A DNA stretch of 64,000 nucleotides from Bufo bufo (taxonomy: Eukaryota; Chordata; Amphibia; Anura; Bufonidae): contig NC_053391.1 of NCBI RefSeq assembly GCF_905171765.1, forward strand, positions 153,569,565 to 153,633,564, given 5' to 3'. The number at the start of each line of letters is the position of its first letter. The stretch's first letter is position 1. Shown one piece after another: positions 1-10,383 of the stretch. Made by a program: the position numbers and the translations under genes. The notes beneath the pieces were generated by a model. The model was not told the DNA's origin and ran no database searches. It saw only the letters and a program-made list of their open reading frames with translations.

Positions 1-498
1 GGTTGTATACAAACATGACAGTTGAGAAGATCTGCAACATTTTTTTTTACACCAAAGTAGGCGTTACAGGGCTTTATAAATGATCTTCAATGTTTTATTG
101 TCTATAAGTGAAATTACACATTACATTTAATTGCCTTTAGTAGGCAGAGGACTAATCAAAGGTTGTTATAGTCCTAGATTTGAAAAAGGAAATGAACGGT
201 GTAGAAATCTGACAGAAAATAAAGAGGATTATCTTGAGAAAACTCTTGATTTCCAGAATGCAAAGTATCTTTTGTTGGGAAAAGGCAGCAAGTAAAGCAG
301 ATTTATTAAGGACTGACTCCAAGAAGAAAATGACATTTCAAAATGAAGACTAAATGACCTAAATTAAAGAAAAAGATGAAAAAAAATTCCCCTTGCAGCC
401 CACAAAAACCTGTTATACTATCAATGTGTATCTTACACAAAAATGTCCAACATTTCTATATAGTGCCATATTTTCTTAAACTGTAAATATAATTTCAG
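1..498. other. Unassigned AT-rich DNA
   Basis: No coding frame, repeat array or terminal inverted repeat was found. The sequence is AT-rich with short homopolymer runs. Confidence 0.5.
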
Positions 499-499
499 T

Positions 500-901
500 T
501 TAAAGAGGACCTTTCACTAGTTTAAAAACTAAAAACTAAACTATATCAGTGGGCAGAGCGGCGCCCAGGGTCCCCAGGGGTCCCCCTGCACTTACTAGTA
601 TGTCTGGGCAACGCTCCGTTCGCCCGGTATAAGCTCCCGTTGTCTGCAGCTCCCTCTGTTGTACTGGAGTCCCAGGCTATGAGCTGTGCGCTATGATTGG
701 CCAGCGCTGCAGCAAGGACAACCCTAATACAAAAACTCTGCCCAGTACAACAGAGGGAGCTGCAGACACCGGAGCCTATATCGGGCGAACGGAGCGGTGC
801 CCAGAACATACTAGTAAGTGCAGGGGGGACCCCTGGGCGCCGCTTTGCCCACTGATATAGTTAGTTTTTAGTTTTTTAAACTAGTGAAAGGTCCTCTTTA
901 A
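500..901. mobile_element. TTAA-flanked foldback MITE
   Basis: The sequence is almost one long palindrome. The left arm (about 499-667) and the right arm (about 742-902) are inverted copies joined by a loop of about 75 bp. Both ends read TTAA, followed inward by AGAGGACCTTTCACTAG. A TTAA target site and ends close to TTAAAGGRR are known for the Kolobok/T2 MITEs of Xenopus; piggyBac also uses TTAA. There is no open frame that makes sense, so it is a non-autonomous element. The superfamily call is inference from target site and end sequence. Confidence 0.8.
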
Positions 902-975
902 AGAATCTTCTTTTCTAGTTGATTGAATTGAGCTTTGATCATAGATCAAAGGTCGATTTGTTAAAAAACTTTGTT

Positions 976-1117
976 TGTACTGCTGCAGGGCAGGCCAGCA
1001 CCTCCAAGGCGTAAAGGGCAAGCTCAGGCCATGTGCCCAATTTGGAGACCAGAAGTTGCAGGGGGCAGACCCATCAGTCAGTTCGTGTAGGCGTGTGCAC
1101 ACATACTGCTCCATCAT
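976..1117 (-). pseudogene. hAT transposase fragment (copy A)
   Basis: On the minus strand this short stretch encodes the region just before the hAT C-terminal dimerisation domain. MEQYVCTRLHELTDGSAP is followed by a degraded FW-SK-type segment and LACPAA. The same segment in the long copy D at the right of the window reads MVEQYLCTPLHVLTDGSAP. Only about 45 codons survive. The rest of the gene is missing: one side joins the 18S-like sequence directly, the other joins unassigned DNA. It is a relic and makes no protein. Confidence 0.8.
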
Positions 1118-1440
1118 GTCGCACGTCCCCTTGATGTTCACAATCCAATTGGATATCTGCTCTATCAACTTTCGATGTTCTTTCTGCGTCTACCATGTTG
1201 ATCACGGTTAGCGGCGAATCAGGGTTTCACGATGGAGAGGGAGCGTGAGAAAGGGATAGCACATCCAAGGAGATCAATGGATGAAATTTAATTGTGATCG
1301 AGTGGAAATGTGGGAGAGAGCTATTAAACGGGAAGAATTAAATGAATGACTCAGGGAGGTAGTGACGATAAATAACAATACAGGACTCTTAAGATACCCT
1401 GTTATTGGAATGATTATTAAAAAATTATAGGGAATGTGAC
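1118..1440 (+). repeat. 18S rRNA-derived segment, copy 1
   Basis: The stretch CTATCAACTTTCGATG followed by CTACCATG, GAATCAGGGTT, GAGAGGGAGC-TGAGAAA and ACATCCAAGG follows vertebrate 18S rRNA in order, in the 5' domain (roughly nt 300-500). After an unrelated AT-rich stretch of about 70 bp, the 18S order resumes with GGGAGGTAGTGACG, AATAACAATACAGGACTC and TTATTGGAATGA. It is diverged and broken, so it is not a functional rRNA gene. It lies directly beside the hAT fragment at 976-1117. Confidence 0.8.
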
Positions 1441-1479
1441 TGGGTATTTTTGATTTGGAAACGTTAGACAGGAGAGGCC

Positions 1480-1700
1480 CTGCTACCGCTTTGTTGACGC
1501 TAGATAACTTCTGCCTGATCGCACGTCCCCATGACGTCCACGATCAAATTAGATATCTTCTCTATCAACTTTCGATGTTCTTTTCTGCGGCCTACCATGT
1601 TTGATCACGGTTATCGGCGAATCAGGGTTCCACGCTGGAGAGGGAGCGCGAGAAAGGGACACCACATCCAAGGGAGGTCAATGGCTGCAATGTGATCGAG
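1480..1700 (+). repeat. 18S rRNA-derived segment, copy 2
   Basis: This copy starts further upstream in the 18S sequence than copy 1. It has a TTTG-TGAC-CTAGATAAC block and GATCGCACGTCCCC before CTATCAACTTTCGATG, then the same CTACCATG, GAATCAGGGTTC, GGAGAGGGAGC and CCACATCCAAGG blocks. It runs into an AT-rich tail, shared with copy 1, that leads into the 88-bp tandem array. Confidence 0.82.
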
Positions 1701-1784
1701 CAGAAATATGGGAAAAGTTATTAAAAAAGAAGAATCGAATAAAAGGGTCAATTAATGACAAATTTTTGAAATTTAAGTCCCTGT

Positions 1785-2068
1785 CACCTATGCAGGAGTT
1801 TTTCATTGGCAAAAATAGGTTAATGTCACCAATGGAACAGACGATTTTTGAAAATTTCAGGCCCTGTCAACTATGTAGAGCAAGGATTTATTCACGGCAA
1901 AACTGTGTTCATGTCATCCACCATTGAACAGATGATTTTACAAAAATTAGGTCCCTGTCACTTATGCAGAGCAGGGGTTATTTACAACAAAATTGTTAAA
2001 ATGTCACCTGACAATGTAACAGACAATTTTTTGAAATTTATGTCCCCTGTCACCTATGCAGAGGTGCC
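1785..2068 (+). repeat. Tandem array, about 88-bp unit (part 1)
   Basis: Three units each begin near CCTGTCACCTATGCAGAG and contain an A-rich block and a TGTCACC--AATG-AACAGA block. The array sits between 18S-like copies 2 and 3. The same unit, more diverged, forms the array upstream of hAT copy C near 39994-40532. Confidence 0.8.
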
Positions 2069-2290
2069 CCTGTGACGTCCACCATCCAGTTGGATATCTT
2101 CTCTATCAACTTTCGATGTTCTTTTCTGTGCCTACCATGTTGATCACGGTTATCGGCGAATCAGGGTTCCACGCCGGCGATGGAGCGTGAGAAAGAGAGA
2201 CCACATCCAAGGGAGGTTAATTGTTTCAAATTAAATATGATTGAGCGGAAAAGTGGGACAAATTATTGAAGCGCAAATGTGAGACAACTT
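2069..2290 (+). repeat. 18S rRNA-derived segment, copy 3
   Basis: It repeats the 18S order GTGACG, CTATCAACTTTCGATG, CCTACCATG, GAATCAGGGTTC and CCACATCCAAGG, then the same AT-rich tail. It interrupts the 88-bp array, with units on both sides. The three copies are therefore part of the array's higher-order structure and not independent insertions. Confidence 0.8.
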
Positions 2291-2344
2291 GTTAAAGTTT
2301 AAGCATTGAATGAAAGGAGGTGGCGCGCCTCAATTAAAGAAGAA

Positions 2345-3180
2345 TTTTTGAAATGTTATTCCCTATCACCTATGCAGAGCAGGGTTTGTATACGGCAAAA
2401 TAGGTAAAATGTCACCTGACAATGTAACAGACTATTTTTTAAAAATTTATGTCCCTATCACCTATGCAGAGCAGGGGTTTAATCACGGCAAAAATTGTCA
2501 AATGTCACCCAAGAATGTAACAGGACAAATTAGTGAAATGTTTTTACCTGTCTACTAGGTACAGCAGAGTATATCACACCCTAAAATTGGTGAATTTCAC
2601 CCGAAAGTGTAACAGACAAATTAGTGAAATGTTACCTGTCTACTAGGTAGAGGCAGTGGTATATCACACCCAAAAATTGGTTAATTTCACCTGAATATGT
2701 AACAGGACAAATTAGTGAAATGTTACCTGTCTACTAGGTAGAGCAGTGGTATATCACACCCCAAAAAATTGGTTAATTTCACCTGAATATGTAACAGACA
2801 AATTAGTGAAATGTTTTTACCTGTCTACTAGGTATTGCAGTGGTATATAACACCCAAAAATTTGTGAATTTCACCCGAAAATGTAACAGACAAATTAGTG
2901 AAATGTTTTTACCTGTCTACTAGGTACAGCAGGGTAGATCACACCCAAAAATTGATGAATTTAACCCGAATATGTAACAGACAAATTAGTGAAATGTTAC
3001 CTGTCTACTAGGTAGAGCAGGGATATATCACAGCCCAAAATTTGTGAATTTCACCAGAAAATGTAACAGACAAATTAGTGAAATTTGTTTACCTGTCTAA
3101 TAAGTAGAGCAGGGGTATATCACAGCCCAAAAATTGGTGAATTTCATCCGAAATATGTAACAGACAAATCAGTGAAATTA
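2345..3180 (+). repeat. Tandem array, about 88-bp unit (part 2)
   Basis: About nine units. The first two resemble part 1; the later ones are anchored by ACCTGTCTACTAGGTA and GTAACAGACAAATTAGTGA, at spacings of 88-91 bp. By analogy with the other hAT copies this is the 5' non-coding array of a minus-strand hAT element whose coding part is mostly lost. Confidence 0.85.
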
Positions 3181-3435
3181 CAAAAAATAAAATAAAATAC
3201 GTACAAAAAAAACACAAAAAAGGGGGTGGAGGTCCATATCTAGTAGGAGTTTGAGGAGGCGGTGGACGTAGCGGTGTAGGTGGAAGCGGCGGTGGAGGAG
3301 GACGAGGTAGCCAACATTGGTTTCATTTTTTTTTTTTTTTTTTTATTACACTCCAAAAGAGTGTTAAATATCCAGAATACAATGAGCAATTGCGCTGTAG
3401 TATAACAATGGGCTGGTTAAGGACGGTATACATGT

Positions 3436-6400
3436 CTATTCTGCACAAGGTACGGACAAGTCCTGTGGGATCCATGCCTGGTTCATTTTAATGAACATGA
3501 GCTTGTCCACCATTGGCTGTGGACAGGAGGCTGCGCTTGTCTGTGATAACGCCCCCTGCCGTGATAAACACCGTTCAGACAATACACTGGCTGTAGGGCA
3601 GGCCAGCACCTACAAGGTGTAAAGGGCAAGTTCAGGCCATGTGCCCAATTTGGAGACCCAGAAGTTGAAGGGGACAGACCGGTCATTCAGTTTGTGTAGA
3701 CGTGTGCACACATACTGCTCCACCATGTTGCTGGAATGCTGCCTCCTGCTAAGACGCTCCATATCAGCTGGTGGTGCTGGTTGTTGTGGCATGCTGACAA
3801 AGCTTTTCCACATTTCGGCCATGCTAACCCTGCCTTCTGAGGTGCTTCTGGTGCCGCAGCTGTGTTGGCGATCTCTTTATCCTCTGTTTTCGCCTTGTGC
3901 TTCCACTGTGCCCCCGCTGTCACGTGGGAATGCCACCAGCAGCGCGTCTACCAGCGTGTGCTTATACTTGTGCATCTTACGATCACGCTCCAGTGACGGA
4001 ATTAAGGACGGGTTGTTGTCCTTGTAACAGGGATCCAGCAGCGTGGCCACCTAGTAATCAGCACAAGTTAGAATGTGGGCAACTCGGCGGTCGTTGCGGA
4101 GACACTGCAGCATGTAATCGCTCATGTGTTGCCAGGCTGCCCAGAGGCAATGAAAAGCTGTCCTCTGTGGGAGGTGTATCATCTGTGTCCTCCGTATCCC
4201 CCCCAGCCACGCACCAGGGATGGCCATGAGATGATTTGGGTGCCACGCTGCTGTGAACACGGTTCCTCCTCCTCCATTTCCTCATCCTCCACCTCGTTAT
4301 CCTCCAGAACTGTTCCCTGGCTAGACAATAGTGTACCTGGCATTTGTGGTGCAGGAAACCCTATGAAATGATCCCTCTTCCTCCTCCTCCTCTCCTGTGC
4401 CACATCCTCTTCCATCATCGCCAGCAGCGTTTTTCAAGGAGGCATAGAAGTGGGATAGTAACGCTGAAAACGGCGTTATCAGCACTGGCCATGTTGGTGG
4501 AGTACTCGAAAGAGCGCAACAAGGTACACAGCTCTCGCATGGAGGCCCAGTCATAGTTGGTGAAATGGTGCTGTTCCGCAGAGCGACTCACCCGTGCGTG
4601 CTGCATCTGAAACTCCTTTATTGCCTGCTGCTGCTCGCACAGTCTGGCCAGCATGTGCAAGGTGGAGTTCCAGCTTGTGGGCACGTCGCATATGAGGCAG
4701 TGAGCGGAAAGGCTGAATTTACGCTGCAGCGCTGACAGGCGAGCAGCAGCCGGGTGAGAACACCGAAAGCGCACACAGACGTCCTGCACTTTATGCAGCA
4801 GCTCTGACATATCGGGGAAAATTTTTAAGGAACCTCTGCACCACCAAATTCAGCACATGTGCCAGGCAAGGGATTTGCATCAAACCGGCTAGTCCCAGAA
4901 TGCTACGAGATTTCGTCCATTATCGCACACCACCAGCCGGGCTTGAGTCTCACTAGCACCAATCACTCATCAGTCTGTTGTTTCAAGGCCCGTCCACAGA
5001 TCCTGCGCGGTGTGGGGTTTGCCCCCCAAACAGATACGTTTTAAACTGCTTGCTGTCATTTACCCCTGGCTGTGCTGAAGTTGGTGGTGAAGGTGTTTCG
5101 CTGACCGGATGAGGAGCCGGTAGAGGATGAGGAAGCGGAGTTGGAGGAGGAAGCAACAGGAGGCAAACTGAAGCGCCCTGCAATCCTCGGTGGTGGAAGG
5201 ACATGCACCAAACTGCTATCTGCCTCAGGCCCAGCCGCCACTGCATTCACTCAGTGTGCTGTTATGGAGATATAACGTCCCTGACCGTGAATACTGGTCC
5301 ACCTATCCCTAGTTAGGTGGACTTGCCACAGATGGCGTTGCTTAGTGCACACCTGATTTTGTCCCCACCTTGTTGTTGTGCAGGGAAGGAATGGCACACC
5401 TGAAAAAGTAGTGGCGGCTGGGCACGACGTTACTGTGGGACAGCCACCGCCATAAGGCTTTTAAAACTCTCCGTCTCCACCAGACGGAATGAAAGCATTT
5501 CAAAGGCCAGTAAATTTTAAATGCTGGGCATTCAGGGCCAGGGATCGTGGGTGGGTAGCGGGTACTTCCTCTTCCGCTCCAGTGTTTGGGAGATGGAGAG
5601 CTGAACGCTTCCATGGGAAATCGTGGAGATGCTTGGTGACCCAGATGGTGGTGTTGCTGGCAGATCCTCTGTTTGCGGGGTGGCAGGTGCCACTGTCACT
5701 CCAGAGGAGGATGAAGAGGCCCGGAAACTGCAGAAGAAGAGGAAGCAGGAGGAGCCAGAGACCTTTCTTGGTTTTTGAGGTGGTCTACTCCACTGCAGCT
5801 CGTGCTTTGCACTTAGATGCCTGGTCATGCAGGTTGTGCTCAGGTTGAGAACGTTTATGCCTCGCTTCAGGCTCTGATTGCACAGCGTGCAAACCACTCG
5901 TGTCTTGTCCGTCAGCACATTGTCTGAAGAACTGCCAGGCCAGGGAACTCTTGGAGCTGGCTTTGGTGAGCTCGGTCCCTTGCTGCGGTGGGCAGTAGCA
6001 GGCATACTGTCTAGGGGGACGGCCGCTCGGCTTTTGCACCCTGCTCCCTCTTCTGCTGTGCTGGTGGCTCTGTGTGCGACCACCGCCTCATCCTCCAAAC
6101 TACACAGGTCACTCGCATGACCTTGATTTCATGTGGGTCGAGGACCTCATCATCCTCCACATCATCTTCCACCCAGTCTTCACCCCTGCCCTCCTTGTCG
6201 TCTGCACACTTTCGAAAGCCACAGCAGTTGGCACCTGTGTTTTTGTCATCATCCGAGACGTGCTGCTGGATGGTCCTCCCATGTACTCATCTTGAAACAT
6301 AAGAGGTTGGGCATCGGTGCACTAAATCTCTTCACTTCTGGGCAGGGCTAGGTGGATGGCCCTGGGAAACCCTGCTAGCAGAGTCATCAAAAAGCAGAAG

Positions 6401-6750
6401 AGACTGCTGCATGACTTGGGGCTCAGACTGCTTGGCTGATTTGCAAGGGGGGAGGTGAAAGACTGATGGACATCGGCTGCAGGTGCCAACTCTTATCTTT
6501 CAGCAGGAGACTGGGTGGGAGACAATGAAAAGGAACTGGAGGCACTGTCAGCAACCCAATCTACTATCGCCTGTATTTGTTCTGGCCTCACCAAATACCG
6601 CTGAAGGTTCTGTCGCCAACTTGCACCTGAATAAGGTGTTTCATTTGTGCGTGTAGCTGGCACAGATCGACCACGTCCTCTCCCTGCAACAGGAGCTCCA
6701 TTAGCAGCACAACGACCGGGGCCACGTCCCTTATTTGACGCTCTCCCCAT
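3436..6750 (-). pseudogene. hAT transposase, decayed (copy B)
   Basis: The product would be a DDE transposase with an N-terminal BED zinc finger. Aligned with copy D the gene is recognisable end to end: start MGRASNKGRGPGR, the QNLQRYLV and RPEQ-QA segment, the BED finger VVCTLCNQSLKRGIN (near 5800-5900), the MSELLHKV to CLLEKR segment (4415-4810) with the RW-equivalent as SWNST, and the end QAWIPQDLSVPCAE before the stop at 3436-3438. Many frameshifts and stops break it into pieces, so no protein is made. Start choice: the methionine of MGRASN aligns with MRKTSN of copy D and lies directly after the tandem array. Confidence 0.9.
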
Positions 6751-6751
6751 A

Positions 6752-7020
6752 TTTCTCAAATTTAGGATATTGCCCAAAATGGGTGTTTTTTTTAATAACA
6801 GAATAGAACAACAGTATCTAAAGCGTGTATCTCACAATGACAGATGTAGCAAAGGCTGCAAAATTTAGCATTTGCCCTAAATGGGAGGTTTTTTTTTTAT
6901 ACTAGAATAGCACAGCAGTATCTAAAGTGTGTATCTCACACGTACAGATGCAGACAAGGCCGCAAATTAAGATGTTTGCCCAAAATGGGTGTTTATTTAA
7001 TACCAGAATAGCACAGTAGA
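6752..7020 (-). repeat. hAT copy B 5' tandem array, part 1
   Basis: Three units of about 100-108 bp, anchored by GCCCAAAATGGGTG and CAGAATAG-ACA-CAGTATC. The array starts within a few bases of the start codon. It breaks off inside a unit at about 7020 and resumes at about 11355. Confidence 0.85.
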
Positions 7021-7279
7021 TTGGGCCCCATAGCAAGAATCTGAATTGGGCCCCCTAACTCCGCCCACTTCCCATCCCTGGCCCATCCCACTACCTACCC
7101 TGGCTCCTCCCCTGTCACACCCTTATTGTATTCCTACTGACCCAGAGAATAAAAGGCACAGGTCAGTTTCGCCGCAAAGGGAACGCCTTAGGAACAAAAC
7201 CCGTAAAATGGGGGAGGAATTGCGTGTTTTTTTCTTCCAATTCCACCCACTACATTGTAAGCCATACTAAATGGTGGCA

Positions 7280-7400
7280 TTAGAAAGTACAACTTGTCCC
7301 GCAAAAAAATAAGCCCTCATATGGATATGTGACCGGAAAATAAAAAAAGTTATGGCTCAAGGAAGATAGGGAAGAAAAATGAAAATGAAAAAATGAAAAA
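7280..7400. repeat. Scrap of the AT-rich repeat of the TTAA element
   Basis: CCCGCAAAAAAATAAGCCCTC and AGTTATGGCTC resemble blocks of the about 340-bp unit found at 32200-33100 and 44450-45470 (CATCCCGCAAAAAATGAG, ACTATGGCTCT). It is only about 100 bp long. Confidence 0.5.
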
Positions 7401-7404
7401 AAAA

Positions 7405-8800
7405 CTTTGGTATTATTATTATTATTATTATATTATTATTATATATGATAAGCGGTGCACATACATAATACAGACAATTGCACTAATCATAAACAAGGTC
7501 AAGTTACAAACTGGTACAGAAAGAGAGAGGGCCCTGCCCGTGAGGGCTTACAATCTACATGGTATGGGAGAAGGACACAGTAGGTGTGAGTTATGTTGGT
7601 CATGGCGGTATAGAGGCAGCAGGGTCACTGGTTGTAGGCTTGTCTGAAGAGGTGGATTTTCAGGTTTCTTTTGAAGGATTCCAATGTAGGGGAAAGTCTG
7701 ATATGTTGGGGTAGCGAGTTCCACAGTATGGGGGATGCACGGGAGAAATCTTGGAGTCGATTGTGGGAAGAGGCGATAAGAGGAGAGGAGAGAAGGAGGT
7801 CTTGTGAGGATCGTAGAGTGCGTGTGGGGATGTATCGGGAAAGTAGCTCAGAGATGTAGGGAGGGGACAGGTTATGGACGGCCTTGTATGTATTTGTTAG
7901 TACTTTGAAGTGAATTCGCTGGGCAATAAGGAGCCAGTGAAGGGATTGGCTGAGGGGAGAGGCAGAGTAATAGGGTGAGAGGTGGATTAGTCGGGCAGCA
8001 GAGTTGAGGATAGATTGGAGGGGTGCGAGAGTGCTAGATGAAAGGCCACAGAGGAAAATGTTGCAGTAGTCTAGGCGGGAGATGATGAGGGCATGTACAA
8101 GAATTTTCGCAGATTCAAAGTTAAGGAAAGCACGGATGCGGGAGATGTTTTTGAGTTGGAGGCGGCAGGTGGTGGAAAGGGCTTGGATTTGCGGTCGGAA
8201 GGAAAGTGCAGAATCCAAGGTCACTCCAAGGCAGCAGACTTTGTTGACCGGGGAGAGTGTGCAGCCATTGATCATGATAGATAGGTCTGTTGAGGGGGTT
8301 GAACAAGATGGGGGACAGAGTATTGTTTCTTGGTTTTGGCTGTCAGTAGGTCATTGGTGACTTTGGTAAGGGCAGTCTCGGTGGTGTGGTGGGGTCGGAA
8401 GCCAGATTGTAGGCGTCAAAGAGGGAGCAGGAGGAGAGGTGGGAGGACAGTTCTGAATGGACATGTTGTTCAAGTAGCTTTGAGGCATACGGAAGAAGTG
8501 TTATGGGGCGATAACTGGACAAGGAAGATGGGTCAAGTGAAGGCTTTTTGAGGATGGGTGTAATGGTAGCATGTTTAAAAGCAGAGGGGAAGACACCAGA
8601 GTTTAGTGATAGGTTGAATAGATGAGTTAGGGTTGGGATAAACACTGTGGTGAGGTTAGGGATGAGGTGGGATGGGATTGGGTCAAGTGCACAGGTGGTC
8701 AGATGAGATTTGGAGAGTAGAGTGGAGAGTTTTTCTTCTGTAATGGTGGAGAAGCGGGTTTTGGGAGAAGAGGACTGAGCAGTTGTGTAGAGGGTCTATG
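7405..8800 (-). pseudogene. L2-like LINE reverse transcriptase, internally deleted
   Basis: A non-LTR retrotransposon of the L2/CR1 group. The upstream part (about 8345-8770) encodes the start of the reverse transcriptase, including ITPILKKPSLDPSSLSSYRPI. The downstream part (7625-8275) is a 216-residue open frame with CCLGVTLDSALSF, SRLDYCN, SLHWLLIAQRIHFK and a stop after FRQAYNQ. The middle of the domain, where the FADD active site belongs, is deleted between about 8280 and 8345. The 3' untranslated region (about 7500-7620) is followed by an ATA/TAT microsatellite at 7406-7442, as expected for an L2-type tail. It cannot be active. The clade assignment is by motif style. Confidence 0.85.
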
Positions 8801-8824
8801 GGGACCTTGTAGTGAAGCATCCTG

Positions 8825-9170
8825 TTAAAGGGGTTATCCAAACCCTATTATGCCCCCCAAAATGCTTGGCCACCGCATACAGATAATACTTATGATCGGG
8901 GGAGGGGGGGGGTGCAGCCAATAGCAAGCCGCGAAGGAAATGAGCCTCCCTAGCGTCATCCGTGATGCTAAGGAGGCTCGGTCCCATTGTGGCCTGCTTG
9001 TGACTTCCCCCCACATCTCTGGATGCTTTCATTCATGTGACGGGGGGGGGGATGCAGTGGTGTCCATGTGGGCATCAGTGACGCGGGGACCGGGAGCGGG
9101 AAAAGTATTACCTGTATGAGGTGCCCTGGCATTTTGGGGGGGCATTATAGGGTTTGAATAACCCCTTTAA
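8825..9170. mobile_element. TTAA-flanked MITE (Kolobok/T2-like)
   Basis: The ends are TTAAAGGGGTTATCCAAACC and, in reverse, GGTTTGAATAACCCCTTTAA. TTAA is duplicated at 8825-8828 and 9167-9170. The body is GC-rich and has no coding frame. The end matches the TTAAAGGRR pattern known from Xenopus T2 MITEs. Confidence 0.8.
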
Positions 9171-9438
9171 CTCCTTGCTGCTGATGCTTAGTTTACCATG
9201 AGAAAAAATAGCCATTTATCATGAATAATGACTTGAGTATAAGTTGATATTGCTGTCATAACGTGCAAGAAATAAAAGCGTGAACATCATACGTTATACA
9301 CTAAAAATATGATCTATTACACATTACACACCAATAATGTTAAACCTTGCACTCACCAGTAACTCCACCATATAGTGCTTCTCCCATACACTATGCACAA
9401 ATAATAACATAATATGCTATACAGATAAATAATTCTGC

Positions 9439-9760
9439 TAAGGGTCCGTTCAGACATCCATAGTGTTTTGCGGTCTGCAAATTGTGGACCGCAAAACACT
9501 GACGCCGCACATCACCAGCACTTAATAGATCATTCCTATTCTTGTCCACAGCTGCGGACAAGAATAGGACATGCTCTATTTTTTTCCGGAGCCGTGGACC
9601 GGAAGTTCGGGGCAGTGGACAGGAAATGTGGATGCGGACAGCACACTGTGTGCTGTCCGCATCTTTTCCAGCCCAATTGAAAATGAATGGGTCTGCACCC
9701 GTTCCACATAATTGCGAAACGGATCCTGACCCATTCAACAGATGTCTGAATGGACCCTTA
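9439..9760. mobile_element. MITE with AAGGGTCCGTTCAGACATC ends
   Basis: The left end AAGGGTCCGTTCAGACATC is matched in reverse by GATGTCTGAATGGACCCTT. The interior carries repeated TGCGGAC/GTCCGC motifs and an inverted GTCCACAGCTGCGGAC. The same style of interior is seen in the MITE at 41715-42018. A Harbinger-type element is likely, but no target duplication is clear. Confidence 0.7.
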
Positions 9761-9946
9761 TACAATGTGCACAGATAAAGCCACCATATCCTGCACACAG
9801 TGGGACAGGGCAGCTATTAGCAATTTTTTGTCCCATAATTGCAACAGAGTCAGTGCCACTACGCACTGTTAGAGGTGGCAGATGTCAGGGACACTGCAGT
9901 GGGTGGGAGATTAGAAGCTGCTAGAGGCTCTATGAGGGGAGTGTGT

Positions 9947-10383
9947 TCTGTAAGAATACTATACCTTATCAGGTACCACTTCATGCGCATGTGCGAAACC
10001 GTCCAGGACACACTGCTCCTGCGCTCGGAGCCACGGCTGGGTAGGAGAGGGTGTGCACGTGCGTTGGCCACACACATCAGGATTACAGCACGCGTGCGCA
10101 CTTAAGGGTAGGTATATTTGGACTGGAGTATATAGCCGCACGTGCGCACCATCTCCTACCCAGCCGGGGCTCCAGGCGCAGGGTGTCCCGGCTGGTTTCG
10201 CGCATGCGCATTAAGTGGGTGCTTCTCCCGCGGCACTGCTAAAATTTTGACTTACCCGTGGATCTGCACTTGCGCAGCGCCGCACACCCCCTCCTCCAAC
10301 TGATTCTCGTCACTTCTGGTGCGGCCACGTCACCGGAAGTGACAAGGGTATAGCATTCTGATAAGGAATAGTATTCTGACAGA
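9947..10383. mobile_element. CpG-rich putative non-autonomous DNA element
   Basis: The left end TCTGTAAGAATACTATACCT is matched by the reverse of AGGAATAGTATTCTGACAGA at the right end (18 of 20). The interior is rich in CpG and alternating GCGCATGCGC-type sequence, unlike the AT-rich surroundings. No coding frame makes sense. The superfamily is not determined. Confidence 0.55.

Noticed and set aside
1118..2290. A functional 18S rRNA gene or fragment of an rDNA unit
   Set aside because: Only part of the 5' domain is present, interrupted and diverged at positions that are invariant in rRNA, and repeated within a tandem array.
1785..3180. A CRISPR-like array of regular repeats
   Set aside because: The units are continuous tandem repeats without distinct spacers, in a eukaryotic transposon setting.
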